Assembly (NCBI GenBank): GCA_046347155.1
Contig: JAXMGT010000001.1
Location: 1,054,001 to 1,118,000, forward strand
DNA length: 64,000 nt
Reading direction: 5' to 3'
DNA from: RPQJ01 sp046347155
GTDB taxonomy: Bacteria; Pseudomonadota; Gammaproteobacteria; Steroidobacterales; Steroidobacteraceae
Shown: in pieces, positions 8,519 through 17,527 of the stretch
Position numbering within the stretch: the first letter of the stretch is position 1
Layout of the letters: every line of letters begins with the position of its first letter
Translations under genes and position numbers: made by a program
The notes under the pieces: generated by a model
Told to the model about the DNA's origin: nothing
The model's database searches: none
What the model saw: the letters and a program-made list of their open reading frames with translations, nothing else

Positions 8519-8917
8519 TCACAGCGTATGGCCGATCCGCTGGTAGTGAGTACGCTCCCAGGTGGTCTGGCAGTTGATGCAGCGGGTCGCGTGGGGCGCC
8601 ACCTGCAGGCGCTCGAGGTCGATCGGCCGGCCGCAGTCCTCGCAGGAACCGTAGCGCCCCTCGTGCAGCGCCCGCAACGCGGCTTCGACCGCGCGCAGTT
8701 CGGCGAGGTCTCGGTCGATCTCGGCCAGGTTGACGTCCACCACCAGGTCGGCGAACGACTCGTCCTCGAGGTCGCGGACCTCGTTCGCGACGTTCACGTA
8801 GGCCTCGTCGTCGCTCTTCGCGAGCGTGGCGCGGATTTCCTCGCGCAGTTCCCGGGCGCGCCGCTGCAGCGTCGAGACGAGTTCGTTGCGGTCGTGCGGG
8901 TCGAGATGGCTGGACAT
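8519..8917 (-). CDS. TraR/DksA-family zinc-finger protein
   Basis: A 132-residue protein with an N-terminal helical coiled-coil region (ELREEIRATLAKSDDEAY) and a C-terminal four-Cys zinc finger, CEDCGRPI...CINCQ. DksA-like proteins enter the RNA polymerase secondary channel and alter initiation. The coiled coil is shorter than in classical DksA and lacks an obvious tip DxxDxA motif. I therefore call it TraR/DksA-like rather than dksA. Start ATG at 8917 is preceded by GGAG; upstream codons in frame look non-coding. It diverges from the Cys-rich gene at 9082 and converges on the MscS gene. Confidence 0.88.
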   Translation of the reverse strand: MSSHLDPHDRNELVSTLQRRARELREEIRATLAKSDDEAYVNVANEVRDLEDESFADLVVDVNLAEIDRDLAELRAVEAALRALHEGRYGSCEDCGRPIDLERLQVAPHATRCINCQTTWERTHYQRIGHTL

Positions 8918-9081
8918 GGGCAGCTCCGGGCATGGCGGGGATTCCGCGGCCGTGCGGTTAGCATTGCGTCCCGGGGGGCGGCGGACCAATAGGTGGTTGG
9001 CGCAACCGGGCCCGGCCGGGCCCGCGGCCGTTGACAATGCCGGCGCCCGGGCGTAGCAAGGCGGGCGCGCGAGGAGGCGAC

Positions 9082-9396
9082 ATGGACCACGGGCTCAGGT
9101 GCTGGAAGTGCGGCGCGTCGCTCGCCGACTACACGCTGCCGTTGCGGCGGCTCGAGGAATGCCGCGCCTGCCGGGCCGAGCTGCACGTCTGCCGTATGTG
9201 CGAATTCCACGACGTGACGGTCGCGAAGCACTGCCGCGAGACCGTCGCCGAGGAAGTGAAGGACAAGGTCCGCGCGAATTTCTGCGATTACTTCCGCCCG
9301 TCGCCCTCGGCCTGGCGGCCGGGCGAGACGAGCGCCGCCGAGCGGGCCCGTGCCGAACTCGATGCGCTGTTCGGCGGCGCGGGCAAGACGAGTTGA
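9082..9396 (+). CDS. Small Cys-rich (zinc-ribbon-like) conserved protein
   Basis: A 104-residue cytoplasmic protein with Cys pairs C7-C10, C27-C30 and C37-C40 plus single C51 and a Cys in the later NFCDYF motif. The pattern suggests two zinc sites. The order CRAC, CRMC, HCRE, DKVRANFCDYF recurs in proteins I recognise as conserved but uncharacterised. A strong GAGGAGG sequence lies 5 bases upstream of the ATG. It lies 25 bases before the M49-like peptidase gene and probably shares its transcript. No function is assigned. Confidence 0.8.
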   Translation: MDHGLRCWKCGASLADYTLPLRRLEECRACRAELHVCRMCEFHDVTVAKHCRETVAEEVKDKVRANFCDYFRPSPSAWRPGETSAAERARAELDALFGGAGKTS

Positions 9397-9421
9397 CCCA
9401 TCGACCCGGAGTACGAACCCC

Positions 9422-11071
9422 ATGACCAACCGCCACCTGACGGGACTCGCCGTCGCCCTGATGGCCACCGGCCTCTCGCCCGGGGCTCCCGCGATCGCCG
9501 GGAACGTCGCGCCCGTGGCGCTGGTGCCGGCGCGGCCCGACGTCTACGCCGAGGTCACGCTGACGACCGATCTCTCCGTGCTGAGCCCGAAGGAGCGCGA
9601 GATGCTCGGGCTGCTCATCGATGCCGCCCGGGAGACCGACGCGATCTTCTGGCAGCAGACGTTTCCCGGTGATCGCGCGGCGCTCGAGCGGGCCACGTCG
9701 GGCGACCCGAAGTCGTCCCGGTACGTCGCACTGAACTACGGTCCCTGGGACCGGCTCGCCGGCGACGCGCCGTTCGTCCCGGGTTACGGCGACAAGCCGA
9801 AGGGTGCGAACTTCTATCCGGTCGACATGACGAAGGCCGAGTTCGAGGCCGCGCAGCTGCCGGCCAAGACCGGCGAATACACGCTGCTGCGACGCGATGC
9901 CGGCGGCAAGCTCGTGACCGTCGCGTACTCGAGCGAGTACCGCGAGCCGCTCGCGCGTGCCGCCGCGGCGCTCGGCAAGGCCGCCGCGCTGGCCGAGGAC
10001 CCGGGACTCGCGAAGTACCTCGCGCTCCGCGCGCAGGCGCTCACGACCGACGACTTCCGGGCCAGCGAACTCGCGTGGCTCGACATGAAGACGAACCGCC
10101 TCGACGTGGTCATCGGTCCGATCGAGACCTACGACGACCAGCTCTATGGCTACAAGGCCGCCTACGAGGGCCTCGTGCTCGTGAAGGACCTCGAGTGGAG
10201 CAGGCGGCTGGCGCGCTATGCGTCGATGCTGCCGGCGCTGCAGCGCGGACTGCCGGTGCCGGATGCCTACAAGGCGGAGACGCCGGGCACGGATTCCGAC
10301 CTGAACGCCTACGACGTCGTCTACTACGCGGGCGACGCGAACCAGGGCGGCAAGGTGATCGCGGTCAACCTGCCGAACGATCCGGACGTCCAGCTCAGCA
10401 AGGGCACGCGGCGGCTCCAGCTCAAGAACGTGATGCGCGCCAAGTTCGACCGCATCCTGGTCCCGATCGCCGACGTGCTGATCACCCCGGACCAGCGCAG
10501 GCACATCACGTTCGACGCGTTCTTCGCCAACACGATGTTCCACGAGGTCGCCCACGGCCTCGGCATCAAGAACACCGTGAACGGCCGGGGCGAGGTCCGC
10601 AATGCGTTGAAGGAACTCGGCTCGGGGATCGAGGAGGGGAAGGCCGACGTGCTCGGGCTCTACATGGTCACGAAGCTGCACGAGCAGGGCGAGCTCTCGG
10701 GCTCGCTCGAGGACTACTATGTGACGTTCCTCGCGAGCATCTTCCGCTCGGTCCGCTTCGGCTCGTCGGACGCGCACGGCGAGGCGAACATGATCCGGTT
10801 CAACTACTTCCTCGAGCGCGGGGCGTATTACCGCGATGCGGACGGCTACTACCACGTCGACATGAAGAAGATGCGTGCGGCCGTCGATGCGCTGTCGTCC
10901 GACCTGCTGCAGCTGCAGGGCAACGGCGACTACGACGGCGTGAAGAAGCTCGTGGCCGCACAGGGCGTGATCGGCCCGCAGCTCGGCGCCGACCTCGAGC
11001 GGCTGCAGAAGCGCGACATCCCGGTCGACGTCGCGTTCCGCCAGGGCAAGAAGGTGCTCGGCCTCGAGTGA
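9422..11071 (+). CDS. Exported dipeptidyl-peptidase III-like (M49) metallopeptidase
   Basis: A 549-residue protein with a signal peptide (about residues 1-26, ending PAIAG). The zinc site HEVAHGLG (His374, Glu375, His378) is followed about 30 residues later by IEEGKADVLGLYM, whose Glu404/Glu405 provide the third ligand. M49 enzymes use HExxxH/EECRAE; this HEXXH...EEGKAD version matches the shorter bacterial relatives. It likely cleaves short peptides in the periplasm. The start at 9422 gives a clean signal peptide. An alternative is a nucleoside-hydrolase-like domain of the same superfamily, which often carries the label Zn-dependent hydrolase. Confidence 0.82.
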   Translation: MTNRHLTGLAVALMATGLSPGAPAIAGNVAPVALVPARPDVYAEVTLTTDLSVLSPKEREMLGLLIDAARETDAIFWQQTFPGDRAALERATSGDPKSSRYVALNYGPWDRLAGDAPFVPGYGDKPKGANFYPVDMTKAEFEAAQLPAKTGEYTLLRRDAGGKLVTVAYSSEYREPLARAAAALGKAAALAEDPGLAKYLALRAQALTTDDFRASELAWLDMKTNRLDVVIGPIETYDDQLYGYKAAYEGLVLVKDLEWSRRLARYASMLPALQRGLPVPDAYKAETPGTDSDLNAYDVVYYAGDANQGGKVIAVNLPNDPDVQLSKGTRRLQLKNVMRAKFDRILVPIADVLITPDQRRHITFDAFFANTMFHEVAHGLGIKNTVNGRGEVRNALKELGSGIEEGKADVLGLYMVTKLHEQGELSGSLEDYYVTFLASIFRSVRFGSSDAHGEANMIRFNYFLERGAYYRDADGYYHVDMKKMRAAVDALSSDLLQLQGNGDYDGVKKLVAAQGVIGPQLGADLERLQKRDIPVDVAFRQGKKVLGLE

Positions 11072-11081
11072 GCCGGCGCGC

Positions 11082-11603
11082 TCAGCAGCGCGACGCGTAG
11101 ATCTCGCGGCCGACGTCGCGCCAGCGGGTCCACAGCTGGGCCGCCTGACGCGCCGAATAGCCGGCCCGCATGCGCTCGTTGATCGCGTCGCGCTGCGCGA
11201 GCAGGCGGCGGCAGCGATCCTCCCGCGGATCCGGCACGACCGTCTCCGGCGTGCGTCGCTCCGCCGGACGGGTCGACGCCGTGGCGGCCGGTCGCCCGAG
11301 GCCCGGCGCACTGCCGGCGGGGGGCTCGCGCAGCGTGAGCACCCTCCGTTCGGGCAGGGGCCCGCACGGCCGGTCGGCGAACGTCACCGGCCGCGACTCG
11401 GCGCACACGAAGATTGCGCGGGAGATCCGCTTCGACCGGGCGCCGTTCCGTGCTTCGACGACAGGGTCGCCGGGTTCGGTCGCGGAGGGTTGTTCAGGCG
11501 CCGCCACGACGGGCGCGGCGGCACGCGTCCCGGCGACGAGCAGCGTGGCCGCACATGCAACCGCGGCGCGTGCCGTGGCCTCGAGTACCGTGCGAATCCG
11601 CAT
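11082..11603 (-). CDS. Hypothetical exported protein
   Basis: A 173-residue protein with a plausible signal peptide (residues 1-29). A Pro/Ala/Thr-rich linker is followed by a short C-terminal helical region (CRRLLAQRDAINERMRAGYS) ending in a Cys. An internal FVCAESRPVTFADRPCGP segment resembles the DUF4124-type VYxC...F-D-x-P-C pattern often seen in small periplasmic proteins of proteobacteria. A GGAGGG ribosome-binding site precedes the ATG. It converges on the M49-like gene with about 10 bases between stops. Confidence 0.65.
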   Translation of the reverse strand: MRIRTVLEATARAAVACAATLLVAGTRAAAPVVAAPEQPSATEPGDPVVEARNGARSKRISRAIFVCAESRPVTFADRPCGPLPERRVLTLREPPAGSAPGLGRPAATASTRPAERRTPETVVPDPREDRCRRLLAQRDAINERMRAGYSARQAAQLWTRWRDVGREIYASRC

Positions 11604-11702
11604 TGCCGACCCTCCCTGCCGATGACCGGGAGGTTGCGCCGCCTCATGGCGCCGGTGCGAGCCGGATTCGTGCCGCGGGCGCGCAGAAACGCGCGCCGGG
11701 AC

Positions 11703-12002
11703 TCAGGCGCGACCGACGTTCGAATCGGTCGGCGAATGAAAGTACTGGCTCTCCTCGGAGAATTCGCGCACGAGCTGCTGCAGCTCGTCGAGCCTTCCCT
11801 GCGCGGTGCTGATCGGCAGGCAGTCCTCGCAGCGCGGGTCGCCGCACGGCTGGCGGGTGTAGAGCCAGTACTGGACGGCACCGGCCAGCAGCCCGTCCGC
11901 GATGTCCCAGAGGTCGGCCTTTTCGTCCGCGTCGGCGATCTGGTTGCCCAGGTCCACGGCCTTGCCGAAGGCTTCGTCGAACGGCTGTGAATCTTCCTGC
12001 AT
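11703..12002 (-). CDS. Hypothetical soluble protein with two Cys pairs
   Basis: A 99-residue acidic protein without signal peptide or membrane segment. The middle contains CGDPRCEDCLP, which could bind a metal. The N-terminal half (DEAFGKAVDLGNQIADADEK) is helical and acidic. I do not recognise the family. The ATG at 12002 is used because the region upstream in this frame shows no protein-like composition; the ribosome-binding site is weak. The gene sits between two other short minus-strand genes and could be cotranscribed with the DUF4404 gene. Confidence 0.6.
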   Translation of the reverse strand: MQEDSQPFDEAFGKAVDLGNQIADADEKADLWDIADGLLAGAVQYWLYTRQPCGDPRCEDCLPISTAQGRLDELQQLVREFSEESQYFHSPTDSNVGRA

Positions 12003-12103
12003 GGCGGTGACGCTGGCGAAACGGGGCCGGCAATGATAGCAGAGGCCGCCTGGCCGACGGCCGGCGCGCCTGGATTCCCAGCCGGGGCAACGGGTTGCGC
12101 CGG

Positions 12104-12361
12104 TCAGATGCCTGCCTTGGCCAGTGCGTCGACCAGCGCCCGGATTGCGCTCGCAACGCCCGGGTGGCCGGCTTCGAGCCGCACGGCGGCGCCCTCGAGC
12201 GCCTCGCCCGGCGGCGTTGCGTCCGGTACGGTGCCAGGTTCCAGCAGCCGGTGGATGTCCGCGAGCACGGTCGCGAGCATCTCCCGGTCCTCGGGGTCGA
12301 GGCGTTCGGCGCGACCGAGTTCCTCGTGCAGGCCTTCGAGCGTGCGGCGCAGTTCGCTCAT
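12104..12361 (-). CDS. DUF4404-family protein
   Basis: An 85-residue, mostly helical protein. The N-terminal half MSELRRTLEGLHEEL...LDPEDREMLATVLADIHRLLE and the closing helix VASAIRALVDALAKAGI match the DUF4404 family, which has no known function. The start ATG at 12361 has AGGTGG about 8 bases upstream. A GTG three codons earlier (12370) is less likely. Confidence 0.75.
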   Translation of the reverse strand: MSELRRTLEGLHEELGRAERLDPEDREMLATVLADIHRLLEPGTVPDATPPGEALEGAAVRLEAGHPGVASAIRALVDALAKAGI

Positions 12362-12437
12362 GTCGTCCACCTCGCGATGTCGTCCCGAGTCTAGCAGCGC
12401 GTCGCGCGGCGCGGGTTCGTGGAATCCACGGGTCGCG

Positions 12438-12443
12438 TAGAAT
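12438..12443 (+). promoter_or_regulatory. Possible -10 box before the beta-barrel gene
   Basis: TAGAAT lies 44 bases upstream of the ATG at 12487 in the short gap left by the divergent DUF4404 gene. No convincing -35 hexamer stands 16-18 bases upstream. The call rests on the -10 alone. Confidence 0.3.
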
Positions 12444-12486
12444 CCCGAGCAGGCGGCCGTGACCGGATCGCCGCAATGGAGGCCTC

Positions 12487-13167
12487 ATGCGCGCAACCGT
12501 CCCCGCCGCGTACCCGTTGATGGCCGTGCTCGCGTTTGCGGCGCTGCCGGTGGCGGCCGATGAACCGCCCGAGGACGAGGCGGCATCCGCGTCGCAGCGT
12601 TTCGACCCGGCGTTCGAGCTCACGCCGTGGGTCGGCTACCGTTTCGGCGGCCAGTTCGACGTCGACGCCCCGCCCCCGGGGGCGCCCGGATCGGTGGACC
12701 TCGACGGCAGCGCGAGTTGGGGCGTGGACCTCGGCATCTACCGGGACCGCAACTCGTATTACGAGATCTTCTACGCGCAGCAGTCCGCCGGCATCGACTC
12801 GAACGACGCGCTCCTGAAGGGCGTGGACGTGAGCGTCCAGTACCTGCAGGCCGGCGGCACGCTGCTGTTCCGCGAACACGAGCACGTCGTGCCGTGGCTC
12901 TCGCTCACGATCGGCGCGACGCGCTTCGACCCGGGCGGCGGCTACGGCAGCGAGACCAAGTTCTCGTGGAGCCTCGGCGGCGGCGTGCGGTTCCCGTTCG
13001 GCGATCACTTCGCCGCGACGCTCGGGCTGCGCGGCTACATGACCGTCGTGAGTTCGGACACGGCGTTCCTGTGCACCGGCAACGGCGACGCGCAGTGCCT
13101 CCTCAAGACCTCGGGCAGCGGCTTCTACCAGGGCGAAGCGCTGCTCGGTTTCACGGCGACGTTCTGA
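12487..13167 (+). CDS. Outer-membrane beta-barrel protein
   Basis: A 226-residue exported protein. The signal peptide (about residues 1-23, ending PVAADE) is followed by alternating aromatic/hydrophobic strands such as ELTPWVGYRFGGQF and SYYEIFYAQQS. The last strand ends in GFTATF with the C-terminal Phe typical of proteins inserted by the Bam machinery. Size and pattern fit an eight-stranded OmpW/OmpA-barrel-like protein. GGAGG stands just before the ATG. Ligand or function is unknown. Confidence 0.8.
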   Translation: MRATVPAAYPLMAVLAFAALPVAADEPPEDEAASASQRFDPAFELTPWVGYRFGGQFDVDAPPPGAPGSVDLDGSASWGVDLGIYRDRNSYYEIFYAQQSAGIDSNDALLKGVDVSVQYLQAGGTLLFREHEHVVPWLSLTIGATRFDPGGGYGSETKFSWSLGGGVRFPFGDHFAATLGLRGYMTVVSSDTAFLCTGNGDAQCLLKTSGSGFYQGEALLGFTATF

Positions 13168-13189
13168 ACGCGGCCGGCGCGGCCACGGG

Positions 13190-13396
13190 TCAGGCCCGGG
13201 CCGCGCGACGACCGCCGAGCAGCCGGGCGGGCAGCATCACGATCGAGCGCAGCAGCGCGAACACGCCGTCGAGCGCCATGCCGGCGAGCCGCAGCGGCAG
13301 CGACACCAGCCACAGGACGGGCCACAGCACGAGTGCGGCGACCGCGAGTGGCCAGCACACGGCGAGCAGCAGCAGCCAGAGCAGCAACTTCACCAT
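13190..13396 (-). CDS. Small membrane protein
   Basis: A 68-residue protein consisting mainly of a Leu/Val/Trp-rich hydrophobic hairpin (residues 1-50), followed by a short Arg-rich tail (LLGGRRAARA). The positive tail suggests a cytoplasmic C terminus. No family recognised. It lies in the gap between the convergent barrel gene and the large oxidoreductase; composition and the clean ATG at 13396 support real coding. Confidence 0.55.
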   Translation of the reverse strand: MVKLLLWLLLLAVCWPLAVAALVLWPVLWLVSLPLRLAGMALDGVFALLRSIVMLPARLLGGRRAARA

Positions 13397-13435
13397 CGAC
13401 GCGTCCTCCCGTTCATCGCCCGTTCCGGTCCCGGG

Positions 13436-16400
13436 TCACACGAGCACCCGTTCAATGCCCCCCGCATTCGCGGCGCGCACGTACTGCGGCAGCCAGTCTG
13501 GGCCGAGCACGCTCTTCGCGATCTCGACGACCACGTAGTCCGCCTCGGTGCCCGTGTCGTCATCATAGCGTGCGAGTCCCTGCAGGCACGACGGGCAGGA
13601 GGTCAGGATCTTCACCGGCCCGTCGTGGCCGGCCTCGCGCAGCGCCTCGGTGCCGCGCTCGATCTCGCGCTGCTTGCGGTGGCGCACCTGGGTCGAGATG
13701 TCCGGCCGCGACACGGCGAACGTCCCCGACTCGCCGCAGCAGCGGGCGCTGAGCTCGATCCCGCCGCCGTCGAGCACGCCGTTAACCACCTTGAGCGGGT
13801 CGGCCGTGCGGATCGGCGTGTGGCAGGGGTCGTGGTACAGGTAACGCACGCCCCGGGCGCCTTCGGCGCGTACGCCCTTCTCGAGCAGGTACTCGTGGAT
13901 GTCGACGATCCGGCAGCCTGGGAAGATGTCCTCGAAGCGGTAGTCCTGCAGCTGGTCGTAGCAGGTGCCGCAGCTGACGACCACGGTGCGGATGTCGAGG
14001 TAGTTCAGCGTATTGGCGACCCGGTGCAGCAGCACCCGGTTGTCGGTGATGATCTTCTCGGCCTGGTCGAACTGGCCCGACCCGCGCTGCGGGTAGCCGC
14101 AGCAGACGTAGCCGGGCGGCAGCACGGTCTGCACGCCGACCTGCCAGAGCATCGCCTGGGTGGCGAGCCCGACCTGCGAAAAGAGCCGTTCCGATCCGCA
14201 CCCGGGGAAATAGAACACCGCCTCGGTCTCGCTCGTCGTGCGCACCGGGTCGCGGATGATGGGCACGTAGTGGCGGTCCTCGATGTCGAGCAGCGCCCGC
14301 GCCGTGCGCTTCGGCAGCCCGCCCGGCAGCTTCCGGTTGACGAAGTGGACGACCTGCTCGCGCACGGGCGGCCGGCCGCCGGTCGTCGCGGGCGGCCGCT
14401 TCTTCTGCGCGCTGCCGAGCGCCGCGAGCGCGCGGTGACCGATGCGCTGGGCCCTGTAGCCCCAGTCGACCATCAGCTTGCGCGTGACGCGGATCGTGTC
14501 CGGGTCGGTGGCGTTCAGGAAGAACATCGCCGCCGCCGTGCCCGGGTTGAAGCGCTTCTTGCCGACGCGGCGCAGCAGGTCGCGCATCGCCATCGATACG
14601 TCGCCGAAGTCGATGTCGACCGGGCAGGGCGACTCGCACTTGTGGCACACGGTGCAGTGGTCCGCGACGTCGGCGAACGCGTCCCAGTGCTCGAGCGAGA
14701 CGCCGCGCCGGGTCTGCTCCTCGTACAGGAAGGCCTCGATCAGGAGCGACGTCGCGAGGATCTTGTTGCGCGGCGAGTAGAGCAGGTTGGCCCCGGGCAC
14801 GTGGGTCGAGCAGACGGGCTTGCACTTGCCGCAGCGCAGGCAGTCCTTGATCGCGTCGGAGATCGAGGCGATGTCCGACTGCTGCATGATCAGCGACTCG
14901 TGCCCCATCAGGTTGAAGCTCGGCGTGTACGCCCGGGAGAGGTCCGCGCCGGGCAGCAGCTTGCCCGCGTTGAACCGGCCGTCCGGGTCGACCCGACGCT
15001 TGTAGTCGCGGAAGCCGGCCGTCTCGGACTCTTCGAGGAACTCGAGCTTCGTGATGCCGATCCCGTGCTCGCCCGAGATCACGCCGCCGAGGTCGCGTGC
15101 GATGCGCATGATCCGGGCGACCGCGCGGTTCGCGTCCTGCAGCATCGCGTAGTCGTCGGAGTTCACCGGTATGTTCGTGTGCACGTTGCCGTCGCCGGCA
15201 TGCATGTGCAGTGCGACGAACACGCGGCTGCGGAGTACGCGCTTGTGCACGGCCTCGAGGTCGGCGACCAGTGGCGCGTACGCGCCGCCGGCGAACAGCG
15301 AGCGCAGTGCGGTCCGCAGTTCGGATTTCCATGACACCCGCAGCGTGCGGTCCTGCAGCAGGTCGAACACGCGCAACGTCGGCGCGCCCGCGACCCGCGA
15401 CTCGAGCTGGGCGCGCACCGGGCCGTAGCCGAGGCGCGCCAGCGCCTCGAGCGAGCCGGCCAGCGGTTCGTCGAGGTGTGCGGCCAGCCACGACCAGCGC
15501 TCGCGCACGGCGTCCACCAGCGCCAGCGCCTGCGCAGGCCGGTCGCCGAGGATCTCGCCGTGCGGCAGGCGGTCGATCTCCGGGTCCCCGGTCTTGCCGA
15601 CGCGCGGGCTGCCGCGCAGGTAGCCCTCGAGCGCGTCGAGGAGCGCGAGCTTGTTCGCGAGCGAGAACTCGATGTTGATGCGCTCGATCGCGTCGGTGTA
15701 CTCGCCGAGCCGCTCGAGCGGGATCACGACGTCCTCGTTGACCTTGAACGCGTTCGTGTGGCGGGCGATCGCGGCGGTCCGTGACCGGTCGCGCCAGAAC
15801 GCCTTGCGCGCGTCGGCACCGGCCGCGACGAAACCCTCGCCACTGCGGGCATTGGCGATCCGCACGACCTCGGACGCCGCGCGCGCGACCGCGTCCTCGT
15901 CGTCGCCGACCACGTCGCCGATCAGCACCATCTTCGGCAGCGCCGCGCGCCTCGACTTCGTCGCGTAGCCGACGGCCTTCAGGTAGCGCTCGTCGAGGTG
16001 CTCCAGCCCGGCGAGCAGCACGCCGTCGGCGCGACGGGATTCGAGCAGGTCGCGGATCTCGACGATGGCAGGGATCGCCTCGCGGGCCTGCCCGAAGAAT
16101 TCGAGGCACACGGTGCGCGTGTGCGCGGGCATACGGTGCAGGATCCAGCGCGCCGAGGTGACGATGCCGTCGCAGCCTTCCTTCTGGACGCCGGGCAGGC
16201 CGCCGAGGAACTTGTCCGTGACGTCCTTGCCGAGGCCGGCCTTCCGGAACCGGCGGCCCTCGATCTCGAGCCGTTCGGTGCGCAGCACGCGAGCGCGTTC
16301 GGGCGCCTCGCGACCGTCCTTCCAGGTGAGATCGAAGACCGCGAGCGCGGCATCGTGGATGCGGCCGAGGTTGTGGCCGACACGGGTCACCTCGAGCCAG

Positions 16401-17404
16401 TCTCCGGACGGGTCCACCATCCGCCACCACGCGAGGTTGTCGAGCGCGGTGCCCCACAGCACGGCCTTCTTGCCGCCGGCGTTCATCGCGATGTTGCCGC
16501 CGACGCAGGACGCGTCGGCCGAGGTCGGGTCCACGGCGAACACGAGGCCCGACCGCGTGGCGGCCTCCTCGACCCGCCGGGTGACGACACCGGCCTCCGT
16601 GTGCACCGTCGCGACCGGCCCCTCGATGCCGGGCAGCGCAGTGCGCTCGACGGCGCCGATGCGCTCGAGTTTCTCGGTGTTGATGACGGCGGCCAGCGCC
16701 GTCAGTGGCACCGCGCCCCCGGTGTACCCGGTGCCGCCGCCGCGCGGGATCACCGTGAGGCCGAGTTCGATGCACGCCCGGACCAGGCCCGGGACCTCGG
16801 CCTCGGTGTCCGGTGCGAGCACGACGAACGGCAGCTCGACGCGCCAGTCGGTGGCATCGGTCGCGTGGCAGACCCGCGCGTATGGATCGAAGCAGACGTT
16901 GTCCGGGTGCGTATGCCGGCGCAGCGAGCGGGCCGCCCGGCGCCTCAGCGCCTCGGCGGTCTCGAATCCGCGGGCGAAGCGGTCCACGGCCTGGCGCGCG
17001 GCGTCGAGCAGCCGGCCGACCCGGGCGTCGCGCCCGGCGTCGGCGTGGTCCCGCCTGCGCTCGACCTCCGCGAGCCGGTGGTGCAGCGCGGCCACCAGCT
17101 GGCCGCGCCGGCGCGGGTTGTCGAGCAGGTCCTGTTCGAGGTACGGGTTCCGCTGCACGACCCAGATGTCCCCGAGCACCTCGTACAGCATGCGGGCCGA
17201 CCGGCCGGTGCGCCGCTCGGAACGCAGTTCGTCGAGCAGCTGCCACCCCTCGGCACCGAGCAGCCGGATGACGATCTCTCGATCCGAGAACGACGTGTAG
17301 TTGTAGGGGATTTCGCGCAGCCGGGCGGGCGGGTCGAGTCCGTCCTTCGTCTCGCGGACAGGGGCGGTATCGGGCGGTGCGGCGGGTGTCACGGTCTCGA
17401 GCAT
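13436..17404 (-). CDS. DUF3683/FAD-linked oxidoreductase/4Fe-4S/CCG multidomain protein
   Basis: A very large (1322-residue) single-chain oxidoreductase. In order it has a DUF3683 domain (about 35-130, PYNYTSFSDREIV) and an FAD-binding PCMH domain (IPRGGGTGYTGG near 218). The FAD-linked oxidase C-terminal domain follows (GEHGIG). A dicluster ferredoxin has CLRCGKCKPVC (near 852) and CTVCHKCESPCP (near 915). Two Cys-rich heterodisulfide-reductase-type modules read CCGYPQRGSG (near 1100) and CCGESGTF (near 1220). The architecture fits membrane-peripheral D-2-hydroxyacid (lactate/glycolate-type) dehydrogenases with GlcD, GlcF and LldE-like parts fused. The substrate is not determinable. ATG at 17404 was chosen; upstream frame reads as non-coding. 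Confidence 0.9.
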   Translation of the reverse strand: MLETVTPAAPPDTAPVRETKDGLDPPARLREIPYNYTSFSDREIVIRLLGAEGWQLLDELRSERRTGRSARMLYEVLGDIWVVQRNPYLEQDLLDNPRRRGQLVAALHHRLAEVERRRDHADAGRDARVGRLLDAARQAVDRFARGFETAEALRRRAARSLRRHTHPDNVCFDPYARVCHATDATDWRVELPFVVLAPDTEAEVPGLVRACIELGLTVIPRGGGTGYTGGAVPLTALAAVINTEKLERIGAVERTALPGIEGPVATVHTEAGVVTRRVEEAATRSGLVFAVDPTSADASCVGGNIAMNAGGKKAVLWGTALDNLAWWRMVDPSGDWLEVTRVGHNLGRIHDAALAVFDLTWKDGREAPERARVLRTERLEIEGRRFRKAGLGKDVTDKFLGGLPGVQKEGCDGIVTSARWILHRMPAHTRTVCLEFFGQAREAIPAIVEIRDLLESRRADGVLLAGLEHLDERYLKAVGYATKSRRAALPKMVLIGDVVGDDEDAVARAASEVVRIANARSGEGFVAAGADARKAFWRDRSRTAAIARHTNAFKVNEDVVIPLERLGEYTDAIERINIEFSLANKLALLDALEGYLRGSPRVGKTGDPEIDRLPHGEILGDRPAQALALVDAVRERWSWLAAHLDEPLAGSLEALARLGYGPVRAQLESRVAGAPTLRVFDLLQDRTLRVSWKSELRTALRSLFAGGAYAPLVADLEAVHKRVLRSRVFVALHMHAGDGNVHTNIPVNSDDYAMLQDANRAVARIMRIARDLGGVISGEHGIGITKLEFLEESETAGFRDYKRRVDPDGRFNAGKLLPGADLSRAYTPSFNLMGHESLIMQQSDIASISDAIKDCLRCGKCKPVCSTHVPGANLLYSPRNKILATSLLIEAFLYEEQTRRGVSLEHWDAFADVADHCTVCHKCESPCPVDIDFGDVSMAMRDLLRRVGKKRFNPGTAAAMFFLNATDPDTIRVTRKLMVDWGYRAQRIGHRALAALGSAQKKRPPATTGGRPPVREQVVHFVNRKLPGGLPKRTARALLDIEDRHYVPIIRDPVRTTSETEAVFYFPGCGSERLFSQVGLATQAMLWQVGVQTVLPPGYVCCGYPQRGSGQFDQAEKIITDNRVLLHRVANTLNYLDIRTVVVSCGTCYDQLQDYRFEDIFPGCRIVDIHEYLLEKGVRAEGARGVRYLYHDPCHTPIRTADPLKVVNGVLDGGGIELSARCCGESGTFAVSRPDISTQVRHRKQREIERGTEALREAGHDGPVKILTSCPSCLQGLARYDDDTGTEADYVVVEIAKSVLGPDWLPQYVRAANAGGIERVLV

Positions 17405-17527
17405 CGCGGGTCGTGCGTCTGGCGGGTTTGCAGTGCAGCAGGATACCCGGCCCGGGGTCCGATGTGCGGCCGTCCGTGCCATGGCATGATCCGGCCGGGA
17501 GTCATTCCGGGACGGGAGCACCAACGC

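Noticed and set aside
13782..17246. Minus-strand 1154-codon frame overlapping the giant oxidoreductase in another phase
   Set aside because: Arg/Ala/Pro-rich translation without motifs, fully inside the real gene.
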